A stretch of 5,513 nucleotides of DNA from Pseudomonadota bacterium (GCA_023436945.1 JAEZHG010000126.1:1-5513), one strand, 5' to 3'; positions 1 through 5,513 are shown, counted from the stretch's first letter. Notes: generated from the sequence alone by a model not told the origin. A program made the numbers and translations.

Positions 1-757
1 GCCCCACCCTGCCCTTGCCGTCGCGCAGCACAAAGACATGGCCCAAGCGGTGCGGGCGCTCGGCCTTCTTGGCCTTGCGCGGATAGGATTGTGGCTCGCC
101 TTCCTTAAAGGCGTCACAACCGAACGACAGCGGGCATTGCTCGCACAGGGGCGACTTCGGGCGGCACACCCGCGCGCCCAAATCCATCAGGGCTTGCGGC
201 CAGTCGGACGGCCGATGGTCGCTGACAAACAGCCCCGCCAGACGTTTCAGTTCCGGCCTCGCGGCAGGCACCTCGTCCCTCACCGCGAACAGGCGGCTCA
301 TCACCCGCTCGACATTACCGTCCACCACATTGGCCGGACGCCCAAAGGCAATCGCCGCGACCGCCGCAGCCGTATAGGCCCCAACGCCTTTCAGCTTCAG
401 CAGCGCCTCTTCGGTATCGGGGAACACGCCGCCGTAATCCTCGGCCACCATTCGCGCACAGGCCAGCAGGTTGCGGGCGCGGGCGTAATAGCCAAGCCCT
501 GCCCATGCCGCCATCACATCGGCATCCTCTGCCGCGGCCAGATCGCTGACCGTCGGCCAGCGCTCGGTGAAGGCATGGAAATAGGGAGCCGCATGGACCG
601 TCGTGGTCTGTTGCAGCATGACTTCCGACAACCACACGCGATAGGGATCGGTGCGCGTTTTCTCGCCCGGTTCGGTGCGCCATGGCAGCGAACGGGCGTT
701 GGCATCATACCAGTCCAGCAAGGCCGCACGCAGGGCCGCAATCTCGGAAGCCTTCAT
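1..757 (-). CDS. mutY: MutY, A/G-specific adenine DNA glycosylase (C-terminus cut by window edge)
   Basis: Base-excision repair enzyme that removes adenine mispaired with 8-oxoguanine or G, acting on DNA in the cytoplasm. The 252 codons visible contain the whole catalytic core: SEVMLQQT at residues 44-51 with catalytic Glu45, GLGYYARARNL at about 88-98, the helix-hairpin-helix LKGVGAYTA at 122-130, VDGNVERV at 145-152 with catalytic Asp146, and the 4Fe-4S loop C198-X6-C205-X2-C208-X5-C214. The NUDIX-like C-terminal domain that reads 8-oxoG begins near residue 238 (GHVFVL) and is cut off, so the stop codon lies outside the window. The ATG at 757-755 is chosen because an in-frame TAA lies just upstream (about 778-776) and the N-terminus fits the family. 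No strong Shine-Dalgarno site is seen. It is transcribed divergently from the DciA-like gene, with 81 bp between them. Reading frame and motifs are seen directly; function is from the family. Confidence 0.97.
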   Translation of the reverse strand, partial: MKASEIAALRAALLDWYDANARSLPWRTEPGEKTRTDPYRVWLSEVMLQQTTTVHAAPYFHAFTERWPTVSDLAAAEDADVMAAWAGLGYYARARNLLACARMVAEDYGGVFPDTEEALLKLKGVGAYTAAAVAAIAFGRPANVVDGNVERVMSRLFAVRDEVPAARPELKRLAGLFVSDHRPSDWPQALMDLGARVCRPKSPLCEQCPLSFGCDAFKEGEPQSYPRKAKKAERPHRLGHVFVLRDGKGRVG

Positions 758-838
758 AGGCTGTCCATAGCGGCTTTATTCGTCACAAACAGCCCGTCAT
801 CCATCGGCAAAAGCGTAACTTTCGCCTATAGTATCCCT
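758..838. promoter_or_regulatory. Divergent intergenic region between mutY and the dciA-like gene
   Basis: This 81-bp gap must hold the promoters for both genes, as they point away from each other. On the plus strand TATAGT (827-832) matches the -10 consensus at five of six positions. It ends 6 bases before the ATG at 839, so transcription would start at or next to the start codon. No convincing -35 is present at the usual spacing. On the minus strand, TTGTGA followed 11 bases later by GCTATGG, just before the mutY ATG, weakly resembles Caulobacter-type housekeeping promoters. Neither gene has a clear Shine-Dalgarno site. The sequence matches are seen; promoter activity is inferred. Confidence 0.4.
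827..832 (+). promoter_or_regulatory. Candidate -10 element for a leaderless dciA transcript
   Basis: TATAGT lies 6 bases upstream of the ATG at 839. RNA polymerase usually starts 6-8 bases after the -10, which puts the first transcribed base at the A of ATG or within a base or two of it. The absence of any AGGAG-like site upstream agrees with leaderless translation, which is common in Caulobacter. The -35 is poor, so this is a moderate-to-weak call. Confidence 0.35.
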
Positions 839-1417
839 ATGCGTCGCAGAACCCTGCCCACTGAAGAAGAAGCCCGCCAGATTTTGGCTCAGCGCCGCAC
901 GCGCCCGACCTTCCGGCCACCGCCGATGGCCAGCCGCTCGCTTGCGCCCTTCATCAAGAAACTGGACGAACAATTTGGCCGTGGTCACTCCGCGATGGAG
1001 GCCCGCTGGGTCGAGATTGTCGGAGACCGTCTGGCCCGCGTCTGCCGCCCGATCAAGCTGATCAAAGGGCGCGGCAATGCGGGCGGCGTTCTGGAACTTC
1101 GCGTCGTTGGTCCCGCTGCCCTTTTGGTGCAGCACCAGACGCAGGACATCATCGACCGCGTGAACCTGTTCCTCGGCTCAAAGGCTGTGGAAAAACTGCG
1201 CATCTCGCAAGGTCCGGTAAAGCCGCTTCCGGCCAGTGCGACAGGCACGGCAAAGTCGCGCCAACGCCCTTCCCTGCCGCCCATGGCACCGGCTGCACAG
1301 GCCGAACTCAACGCCTCGCTTGAGGGCGTGCCGGACAGGCTGAAGGCCGCCTTGATGAAGCTGGGCCGTGCCGCCGCCGCCCGAAGTGAAGAACAGGGTG
1401 ACGATCCGTTGCGTTAA
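839..1417 (+). CDS. dciA: DUF721 / DciA-family protein (putative replicative helicase loader)
   Basis: A 192-aa cytoplasmic protein of the DUF721 family. In bacteria without DnaC or DnaI, DciA proteins help load the DnaB helicase, and alphaproteobacteria are among the lineages that carry them. The conserved core spans about residues 35-125: SLAPFIKKLDEQFG (34-47), RWVEIVGDRLARVCRPIKL with Trp57 (56-74), GVLELRVVGPAALLVQHQ (83-100) and DIIDRVNLFLG (103-113). It is followed by a proline- and alanine-rich linker and a C-terminal helical piece (about 153-182). The basic N-terminus (MRRRT) and EEARQILAQRRTRP (10-23) resemble alphaproteobacterial members. The frame stays open upstream to position 38, but that part is antisense to mutY, so the ATG at 839 is chosen. 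Met30 is an alternative start with no ribosome site. The family call is firm; helicase loading has not been shown for this protein. Confidence 0.85.
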   Translation: MRRRTLPTEEEARQILAQRRTRPTFRPPPMASRSLAPFIKKLDEQFGRGHSAMEARWVEIVGDRLARVCRPIKLIKGRGNAGGVLELRVVGPAALLVQHQTQDIIDRVNLFLGSKAVEKLRISQGPVKPLPASATGTAKSRQRPSLPPMAPAAQAELNASLEGVPDRLKAALMKLGRAAAARSEEQGDDPLR

Positions 1418-1433
1418 CTGGCCCCGCTGCCCG

Positions 1434-1439
1434 TTGACA
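1434..1439 (+). promoter_or_regulatory. Candidate -35 (TTGACA) for the dsbA-dsbA-smc unit
   Basis: A perfect TTGACA hexamer sits 17 bases after the dciA stop. No good -10 lies at 16-18 bp: the nearest sequences are TTTGCC (16 bp) and CGTAAC (21 bp). Alphaproteobacterial -10 elements are often degenerate, so a promoter is possible but not secure. It would give a leader of roughly 80 bases. Confidence 0.25.
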
Positions 1440-1488
1440 AAGGGCCAAGGCTCTGTTTGCCGTAACCCTACACTGCGACTTTTGTCTG

Positions 1489-1524
1489 TGGCCTCAAGGC
1501 CAGCGGCAAATCCGCTTCTCTTTT
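1489..1524 (+). terminator. Tandem short hairpins plus T-rich tract (weak terminator or attenuator)
   Basis: Two adjacent 5-bp stems are visible: TGGCC/GGCCA with loop TCAA (1489-1502) and AGCGG/CCGCT with loop CAAAT (1502-1516). They share base 1502, so the first is 4 bp if both form. The second is followed at once by TTCTCTTTT (1516-1524). The shape is that of a weak Rho-independent terminator. It could end dciA transcripts, or attenuate transcription into the dsbA-like genes. The stems are short, so it may not work. Confidence 0.3.
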
Positions 1525-1537
1525 GAGTTCAACCACC

Positions 1538-1542
1538 GAGGA
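1538..1542 (+). promoter_or_regulatory. Ribosome binding site of the first dsbA-like gene
   Basis: GAGGA ends 8 bases before the ATG at 1551, which is near-ideal spacing. It is the strongest Shine-Dalgarno match at any start in the window. It decides the start in favour of Met1 over the internal Met10 (1578-1580), which has no such site. Confidence 0.65.
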
Positions 1543-1550
1543 CTGCCCCA

Positions 1551-2183
1551 ATGGCTCCTAGCTTCAAATTCTCGGCCATGAGCCGTCGCGCTGCTCTCAC
1601 TGCCGCCGCTCTGGCCGCCATGGCCACGGTTGCTGGTTGCTCGCCGAAGGGCGCTGCCGTCGTCGAGGGCGACATGGCCAAGGGCGCACCGGAAGGTGCC
1701 AAGGTCACCGTGGTTGAATATGCCTCGGTCACCTGCGGCGCTTGCGCGGCCTGGAACGAGCAAATCTGGCCAGAGTTCAAGACCAAATACGTGGACACCA
1801 ACAAGGTCCGCTTCGTCTTCCGCGAATTCCCGACCCCTCCGGCCGATATCGCCGCTGCTGGCTTCCTGATCGCCCGCTGCGCCGGTGAAGACAAATATTT
1901 CGACGTGATCCACGACATCATGGCCTCGCAACGCGAGTGGCAGGCTGGCGTCGCGCCGCGCACCTCGCTGTATCGCATCGGTCAGGCTGCTGGCCTGTCG
2001 ACCGAACAGATCGACACCTGCGTTCGTGACAAGGACGCCATCGCCGCCATGGAGAAACGCATCCAGGCCGGTGTGGCTGCTGGCGTCGCCGGCACCCCGA
2101 CCTTCATGGTCAATGGCGTGAAGGTCAACGATCCGACGCTGGCCGGCCTGTCGGCTGTGATCGACGCAGAACTGGCCAAGTAA
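1551..2183 (+). CDS. DsbA-like thiol oxidoreductase, predicted lipoprotein, CGAC active site
   Basis: A 210-aa thioredoxin-fold protein of the DsbA family (Thioredoxin_4/DSBA-like), expected to act on protein thiols in the periplasm. The N-terminus has SRRAAL (11-16), an alanine-rich hydrophobic stretch and a lipobox VAGC (27-30), so Cys30 is probably lipidated; Ser31 would favour the outer membrane under the E. coli Lol rule. SRRAAL is also weakly Tat-like. The domain starts near residue 50 with VTVVEYASVTC; the active site is C62-G-A-C65 and the cis-proline loop is GTPTF with Pro183. Cys110 (ARCAG) and Cys157 (DTCV) form a second likely pair. The length is usual for the family once the signal is removed. 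CGAC lacks the histidine of CPHC or CSHC, so its redox role (oxidase, isomerase or reductase) is open. The next gene, a paralogue, starts 7 bp downstream. No DsbB or DsbD partner is visible. Confidence 0.92.
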   Translation: MAPSFKFSAMSRRAALTAAALAAMATVAGCSPKGAAVVEGDMAKGAPEGAKVTVVEYASVTCGACAAWNEQIWPEFKTKYVDTNKVRFVFREFPTPPADIAAAGFLIARCAGEDKYFDVIHDIMASQREWQAGVAPRTSLYRIGQAAGLSTEQIDTCVRDKDAIAAMEKRIQAGVAAGVAGTPTFMVNGVKVNDPTLAGLSAVIDAELAK

Positions 2184-2186
2184 GGA
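2182..2186 (+). promoter_or_regulatory. Ribosome binding site of the second dsbA-like gene
   Basis: AAGGA overlaps the upstream stop codon (TAA, 2181-2183). It lies 4 bases before the ATG at 2191 and 7 bases before the ATG at 2194. The spacing favours the second ATG of the ATGATG pair, which would shorten the protein by one residue. The overlap with the stop codon suggests translational coupling of the two genes. Confidence 0.5.
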
Positions 2187-2190
2187 ACGG

Positions 2191-2859
2191 ATGATGGTTG
2201 GGCGTATCGTATTGGCCGCTGTTGCGGCCGTGATGACCAGCGTGGTGCCGATGTCGGCCATGGCTTCTGAAGCCTCGCCGACCACGAACCCGCTGGCCCA
2301 CCGTAGCTCGGCTCAGGCCACTGCGCCGTCGGTTGCCGCCTCCATGGCCACCGACCGTGTTCTGGGTCGTGCCGATGCGCCCATCACCATCATCGAATAT
2401 GCCAGCTTCACCTGCTCGCACTGCGCCGTGTTCAACAACGAAGTGCTGCCGGAACTGAAGACGCGCTATATCGACACCGGCAAGGCCAAGCTGATCTTCC
2501 GCGATCTGCCGACCGCGCCGGTTCAGGTTTCAGTGTCGCTGGCGGCGCTTGCGCGCTGCGCGGCACCGGGCCGTTTCTTTGATGTGACCGAACATCTTAT
2601 GAGCGGTCAGGAAGCAGCCTTCCGCACCAGCAATCTGGAAAACTGGATGCGCGGTGCCATTTCTGTGTCTGGCCGCACCGAGGCCCAGCTCATGGAATGC
2701 ATGAACACCCAGACCATGCGCGACACGCTGAATGCCGACATTCAGGCCGCGTCCAATTCGGGCATCAACGGCACCCCGACCCTGTTCGTGAACGGCAAGC
2801 ACGTTGCCAATCCGAACCTTGAGGGCATGGTCGCCGCGATCACCCCGCTGCTGCCCTAA
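2191..2859 (+). CDS. DsbA-like thiol oxidoreductase, periplasmic, CSHC active site
   Basis: A 222-aa paralogue of the protein just upstream. It has a Sec-type signal peptide with a hydrophobic core (about 6-20) and a likely cleavage site after AMA (23-25), with no lipobox, so it should be soluble in the periplasm. A low-complexity linker rich in Ser, Ala and Thr (about 26-55) precedes the fold. Domain landmarks: ITIIEYASFTC (65-75), active site C75-S-H-C78, Cys123 (ARCAA), Cys170 (MEC) and GTPTLF with cis-Pro196. Spacings between the active-site cysteine, the two extra cysteines and the cis-proline (48, 47 and 26 residues) equal those of the upstream protein, so the domains align without gaps there. 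A His before the second Cys is typical of oxidising DsbA enzymes, so disulfide formation in exported proteins is the likeliest role. The start is 2191 or 2194. smc begins 11 bp after its stop. Confidence 0.92.
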   Translation: MMVGRIVLAAVAAVMTSVVPMSAMASEASPTTNPLAHRSSAQATAPSVAASMATDRVLGRADAPITIIEYASFTCSHCAVFNNEVLPELKTRYIDTGKAKLIFRDLPTAPVQVSVSLAALARCAAPGRFFDVTEHLMSGQEAAFRTSNLENWMRGAISVSGRTEAQLMECMNTQTMRDTLNADIQAASNSGINGTPTLFVNGKHVANPNLEGMVAAITPLLP

Positions 2860-2870
2860 AAAGCCTGCCG

Positions 2871-5513
2871 ATGCATTTCCAGCGCCTCAGGCTTGCAGGA
2901 TTCAAATCCTTTGTGGATCCGGCCGAGGTGCAAATCGAGCCGGGACTGACGGGCATCGTCGGTCCCAATGGCTGTGGTAAATCGAACGTTCTGGAAAGCC
3001 TGCGCTGGGTGATGGGCGCGAACTCCGCCAAGGCCATGCGGGGTCAGGGCATGGAGGACGTGATCTTTGCGGGTGCCGCAGGCCGCCCGCCACGTAACTA
3101 TGCCGAGGTGACCCTTACGGTCGACAACAGCGACCACAAGGCACCGCAGCCCTTTACCGATCAGGACACACTCGAAGTCTCTCGCAAGATCGAGCGCGGG
3201 CGTGGCTCGACCTATCGCATCAATGGCAAGGAAGTGCGGGCGCGTGACGTCCAGCTTCTGTTTGCCGATGCCTCGACGGGGGCGAACTCTCCGGCGCTGG
3301 TACGTCAGGGCCAGATTTCCGAACTGATCGCGGCCAAGCCCCAAAACCGCCGCCGCATCCTTGAAGAAGCAGGCGGTGTTGCGGGGCTACATACCCGTCG
3401 TCACGAAGCTGAACTGCGCCTCAAAGCCGCAGAGACCAATCTCGACCGCCTCGACGATATCGGCAAGGAGCTGGAAAGCACCCTTAACCGCCTGAAGCGC
3501 GAAGCCCGTCAGGCCGAGAAATACAAGAAGATCAGCGCCGAAATCCGCGCCCTTCAGGCGGCTCTGCTCTATGTGCGCTGGTCCGACGCCAAACAGGCGC
3601 AGGAAGCCGCCCGCGCCGAACTGCGCGAGGCCGAAAAGGCCGTGGCCGAAACCGCGACGGCTGCGGCTGCCGCCCAGACCGCTGCACTGGCCGCTCAGGA
3701 AGCGATGAAGCCCGCGCGCGAGGAAGACGCTGTCGCCAGCGCTCTGCTTCACCGCGCCACGCTGGAACGCGATCGTCTGGACATGGCCGAACAGGCCGCC
3801 CGCGCCGAGGTTGATCGCCTGAAAGCCGAGGTGGCGCGCATCGCCTCCGATATCGAGCGCGAAGGCCGGATGGCCGCCGATGCCCAAAAGGAACTGGACC
3901 GGATCGAAAACGATCTGGCCCGTCTGAAGGCCGAAATCGCCGCGGCTCCCGAGCGCGGACCGGAACTGGACCGCGCCGTCGCCCAGACCGAGGATGCCCG
4001 CAAACAGGCCGATGCCGAGGTCGAACGACTGGCGGGCACTCTCGCCGCCGTCGAGGCCCGCGCCAATGCCGAAACCGCCCGCAAGCGCGATGCGGAGGCG
4101 CGTCTTAGTCGCGTAACTGCCCAGCGCGATCAGGCCAAGCGCGAGCGCGAAGCCCTCGGCCCGCTGGAAACGCCCGAGATTGCGGCTGCCGAAACGGCGC
4201 TGGCCAATGCACAGGCCGAACTGCAAGCCGCCCGCGATGCGGTCGAGGCCGCAGAGACCGCCCGCGCCGATGCCGCCCGCGCCGAGCAAGACGCCCGAAC
4301 CACCGCCCGCGAGCTTGAGGACCGTCTGGGCCGTCTGCAAACCGAGGCACGCGGTCTGGCGCAGCTTCTGGTTCAGGGCAAACGCCAGCACGCCCCTGCC
4401 CTCGACAAGGTTTCGGCCAATAAGGGTTATGAGGCCGCGCTGGCTGCGGCACTGGGCGATGATCTGGATGCGGCGCTCGACAAGGCCGCGCCTGCCCACT
4501 GGGCCGGAGCCGATGCCGCGCCGCATAGCTGGCCGGACGGCGTAGAACCGCTGTCGGCCCATGTGAACGCGCCCGAACAACTGGCCGCGCGTCTGGCCTT
4601 CTGTGGTGTTGCGCCCAAGGATAAGGTGGCGGAACTGGCCCGCAGCCTGCCGCGCGGCGCGCGTCTGGTGACCAAGGAAGGCGACCTTTACCGCTGGGAC
4701 GGTTTCGTCAGCCGCGCCGAGGCTCCGCGCCCCGCCGCAGTTCGTCTTGCACAGCGCACCCGCCATACGGAGTTGGAAGCCGAGATCGACGCTGGACGCC
4801 CCGCGCTGGAAGCCGCACAGGCGGCTATGCGGGCCGCCACCGATGCCTTCCGTGCGGCTGAGGATAACGTCAAACAGGCCCGTACTCGCCCCTTCGGTCT
4901 GGACAAGGCCGTAACAGGTGCGCGTGACCGCTTGGAGCACCTACGCCGCGAGCAGACCCGCAAGGAAGCCCGCGCCCAGTCCCTTGATGAAACCGTTGCC
5001 CGTCTGGAAGCCGAAACCGCAGAGGCACAGGCCGCCTATGACGCTGCCCAGAATGTCGAGGAACCGTCCGAGACCATCGCCACCCTGCGCGGTGAACTGA
5101 ACGCCGCCCGCGCCGCTGCCGACAACGCCCGCCAAGCCGCCCAGAATGCCCGTTCGCGCCGTGACGAGGAACTGCGCGACCGACAGCAGCGCGAGCAGCG
5201 TCTCGGCAGCCTGACCCGCGCCCATGAAAGCTGGGTCGTGCGGTCCAAGGACTCAACGGGCCGCATCAAGACGCTGGAAAAGGACGCCGAAAAGGCCTCC
5301 GTCCAACTGAAGAAAGCCGAGGAAGCGCCAAAGGGCTTTGCCGAGCAACGCAGCAAGCTGATGGACACGCTGATCGAGGCGGAAAACCGCAAGAAGGCCG
5401 CGACCGACGCCCTGCAACAGGCCGAGTTCGACGCCGCCGAGGCCGACCGCGCCGCCCGTGCCGCCGAGACCACGGCAGGTCAGGCCCGCGAGGCCCGCGC
5501 CGCTCTTCACGCC
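2871..5513 (+). CDS. smc: SMC chromosome-organising ATPase (N-terminal 881 residues; C-terminus cut by window edge)
   Basis: Bacterial condensin subunit; with ScpA and ScpB it forms an ATP-driven ring that extrudes DNA loops and helps segregate chromosomes. The N-terminal head has GFKSF (10-14), Walker A GPNGCGKS (31-38), SAKAMRG with the arginine-finger residue Arg57, NYAEVTLTVDNSD (76-88), RARDVQLLFADASTG (123-137), the Q-loop region RQGQI (145-149) and ILEEAGG (163-169). A coiled-coil arm rich in Ala, Glu and Arg runs to about 508, the hinge spans about 511-625 (GYEAALAAALGDDL at 519-532, LYRWDGFV at 606-613), and the returning arm continues to the edge. Prolines at 281, 360, 431, 435, 674, 732 and 820 may mark coil breaks. 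The ABC signature and Walker B should lie beyond the window; the full protein is probably about 1,150 aa. The ATG at 2871 fits the family N-terminus. The Shine-Dalgarno site is weak and the gene follows dsbA by 11 bp, suggesting coupling. Confidence 0.97.
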   Translation, partial: MHFQRLRLAGFKSFVDPAEVQIEPGLTGIVGPNGCGKSNVLESLRWVMGANSAKAMRGQGMEDVIFAGAAGRPPRNYAEVTLTVDNSDHKAPQPFTDQDTLEVSRKIERGRGSTYRINGKEVRARDVQLLFADASTGANSPALVRQGQISELIAAKPQNRRRILEEAGGVAGLHTRRHEAELRLKAAETNLDRLDDIGKELESTLNRLKREARQAEKYKKISAEIRALQAALLYVRWSDAKQAQEAARAELREAEKAVAETATAAAAAQTAALAAQEAMKPAREEDAVASALLHRATLERDRLDMAEQAARAEVDRLKAEVARIASDIEREGRMAADAQKELDRIENDLARLKAEIAAAPERGPELDRAVAQTEDARKQADAEVERLAGTLAAVEARANAETARKRDAEARLSRVTAQRDQAKREREALGPLETPEIAAAETALANAQAELQAARDAVEAAETARADAARAEQDARTTARELEDRLGRLQTEARGLAQLLVQGKRQHAPALDKVSANKGYEAALAAALGDDLDAALDKAAPAHWAGADAAPHSWPDGVEPLSAHVNAPEQLAARLAFCGVAPKDKVAELARSLPRGARLVTKEGDLYRWDGFVSRAEAPRPAAVRLAQRTRHTELEAEIDAGRPALEAAQAAMRAATDAFRAAEDNVKQARTRPFGLDKAVTGARDRLEHLRREQTRKEARAQSLDETVARLEAETAEAQAAYDAAQNVEEPSETIATLRGELNAARAAADNARQAAQNARSRRDEELRDRQQREQRLGSLTRAHESWVVRSKDSTGRIKTLEKDAEKASVQLKKAEEAPKGFAEQRSKLMDTLIEAENRKKAATDALQQAEFDAAEADRAARAAETTAGQAREARAALHA

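Larger units (their letters stand above)
1418..1550 (+). promoter_or_regulatory. Intergenic leader upstream of the tandem dsbA-like genes
   Basis: This 133-bp gap holds, in order: an inverted repeat TGGCCC (1419-1424) / GGGCCA (1442-1447) with a long loop; a perfect -35-like TTGACA at 1434-1439 inside that loop; a small hairpin TGGCC-TCAA-GGCCA (1489-1502); a second hairpin AGCGG-CAAAT-CCGCT (1502-1516) followed by TTCTCTTTT; and GAGGA at 1538-1542 before the ATG at 1551. The region after the hairpins is too short to hold a full promoter, so any promoter here lies upstream of them and they would be transcribed as leader. The parts are seen; the regulatory reading is inference. Confidence 0.4.

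Noticed and set aside
38..838. Upstream 267 codons of a long plus-strand open frame continuous with dciA
   Set aside because: It is antisense to mutY, whose catalytic motifs are intact, and its translation shows no domain. The recognisable DUF721 protein starts at 839.
1419..1447. Inverted repeat TGGCCC/GGGCCA as a dciA terminator
   Set aside because: The stem is only 6 bp with a 17-base loop and no T-run follows it, so it does not fit an intrinsic terminator.
1494..2285. 263-codon minus-strand open frame opposite the first dsbA-like gene
   Set aside because: It is a GC-rich antisense shadow. The plus strand encodes a clear signal peptide, CXXC and cis-Pro loop, and the antisense protein matches nothing I recognise.
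2856..3344. 162-codon minus-strand open frame opposite the SMC head
   Set aside because: It lies entirely across the conserved SMC ATPase head region and shows no recognisable motif.
3590..4330. Repetitive GCC/GAG/CGC-rich stretch that looks like a DNA repeat
   Set aside because: The repetition comes from Ala, Glu and Arg codons of the SMC coiled coil. No exact tandem unit or conserved period is seen.
3387..4940. 517-codon minus-strand open frame opposite smc
   Set aside because: Its Gly- and Leu-rich low-complexity translation is what the Ala/Glu/Arg codons of the SMC coiled coil give in antisense. There is no ribosome site or domain to support it.

Overview
The window is GC-rich and almost fully coding. 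It reads as an ordinary chromosomal segment of an alphaproteobacterium, most likely Caulobacterales (Caulobacter, Brevundimonas or Asticcacaulis type). This rests on the form of the SMC protein (head motifs such as SAKAMRG and RARDVQLLFADA, and a reduced hinge ending in WDGFV) and on the gene order mutY / DUF721-dciA / dsbA-like / smc, which I recall as recurrent in alphaproteobacteria. The genus is an inference. No RNA gene, mobile element, CRISPR array or integrase was seen.

Layout. (1) 1-757, minus strand: MutY adenine DNA glycosylase, lacking its C-terminal end because it runs off the left edge. (2) 758-838: an 81-bp divergent intergenic region. It has a -10-like TATAGT placed so that the plus-strand transcript could begin at the next gene's ATG. 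(3) 839-1417, plus: a DUF721/DciA-family protein of 192 aa. (4) 1418-1550: a 133-bp gap with a perfect TTGACA hexamer, small hairpins followed by a T-rich tract, and a good Shine-Dalgarno site. (5) 1551-2183 and 2191-2859, plus: two tandem DsbA-like thioredoxin-fold proteins, the first a probable lipoprotein with a CGAC active site, the second with an ordinary export signal and CSHC. (6) 2871-5513, plus: the first 881 codons of smc, cut by the right edge inside its C-terminal coiled coil.

How the genes fit together. MutY (repair of A:8-oxoG mispairs), DciA (replicative helicase loading) and SMC (chromosome organisation and segregation) all maintain the chromosome. Between them sit two envelope thiol-redox proteins, 7 bp apart from each other and 11 bp from smc, so the last three genes probably form one transcription unit. 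Both long plus-strand features at the edges (mutY and smc) are partial only because of the window boundaries; no frameshift or decay was seen.

I do not see a wholly new system here. The most interesting points are the paired DsbA paralogues, which are collinear without gaps at every key cysteine but differ in active-site dipeptide and predicted location; the hairpins in the probable leader of that operon; and the possible leaderless start of dciA.
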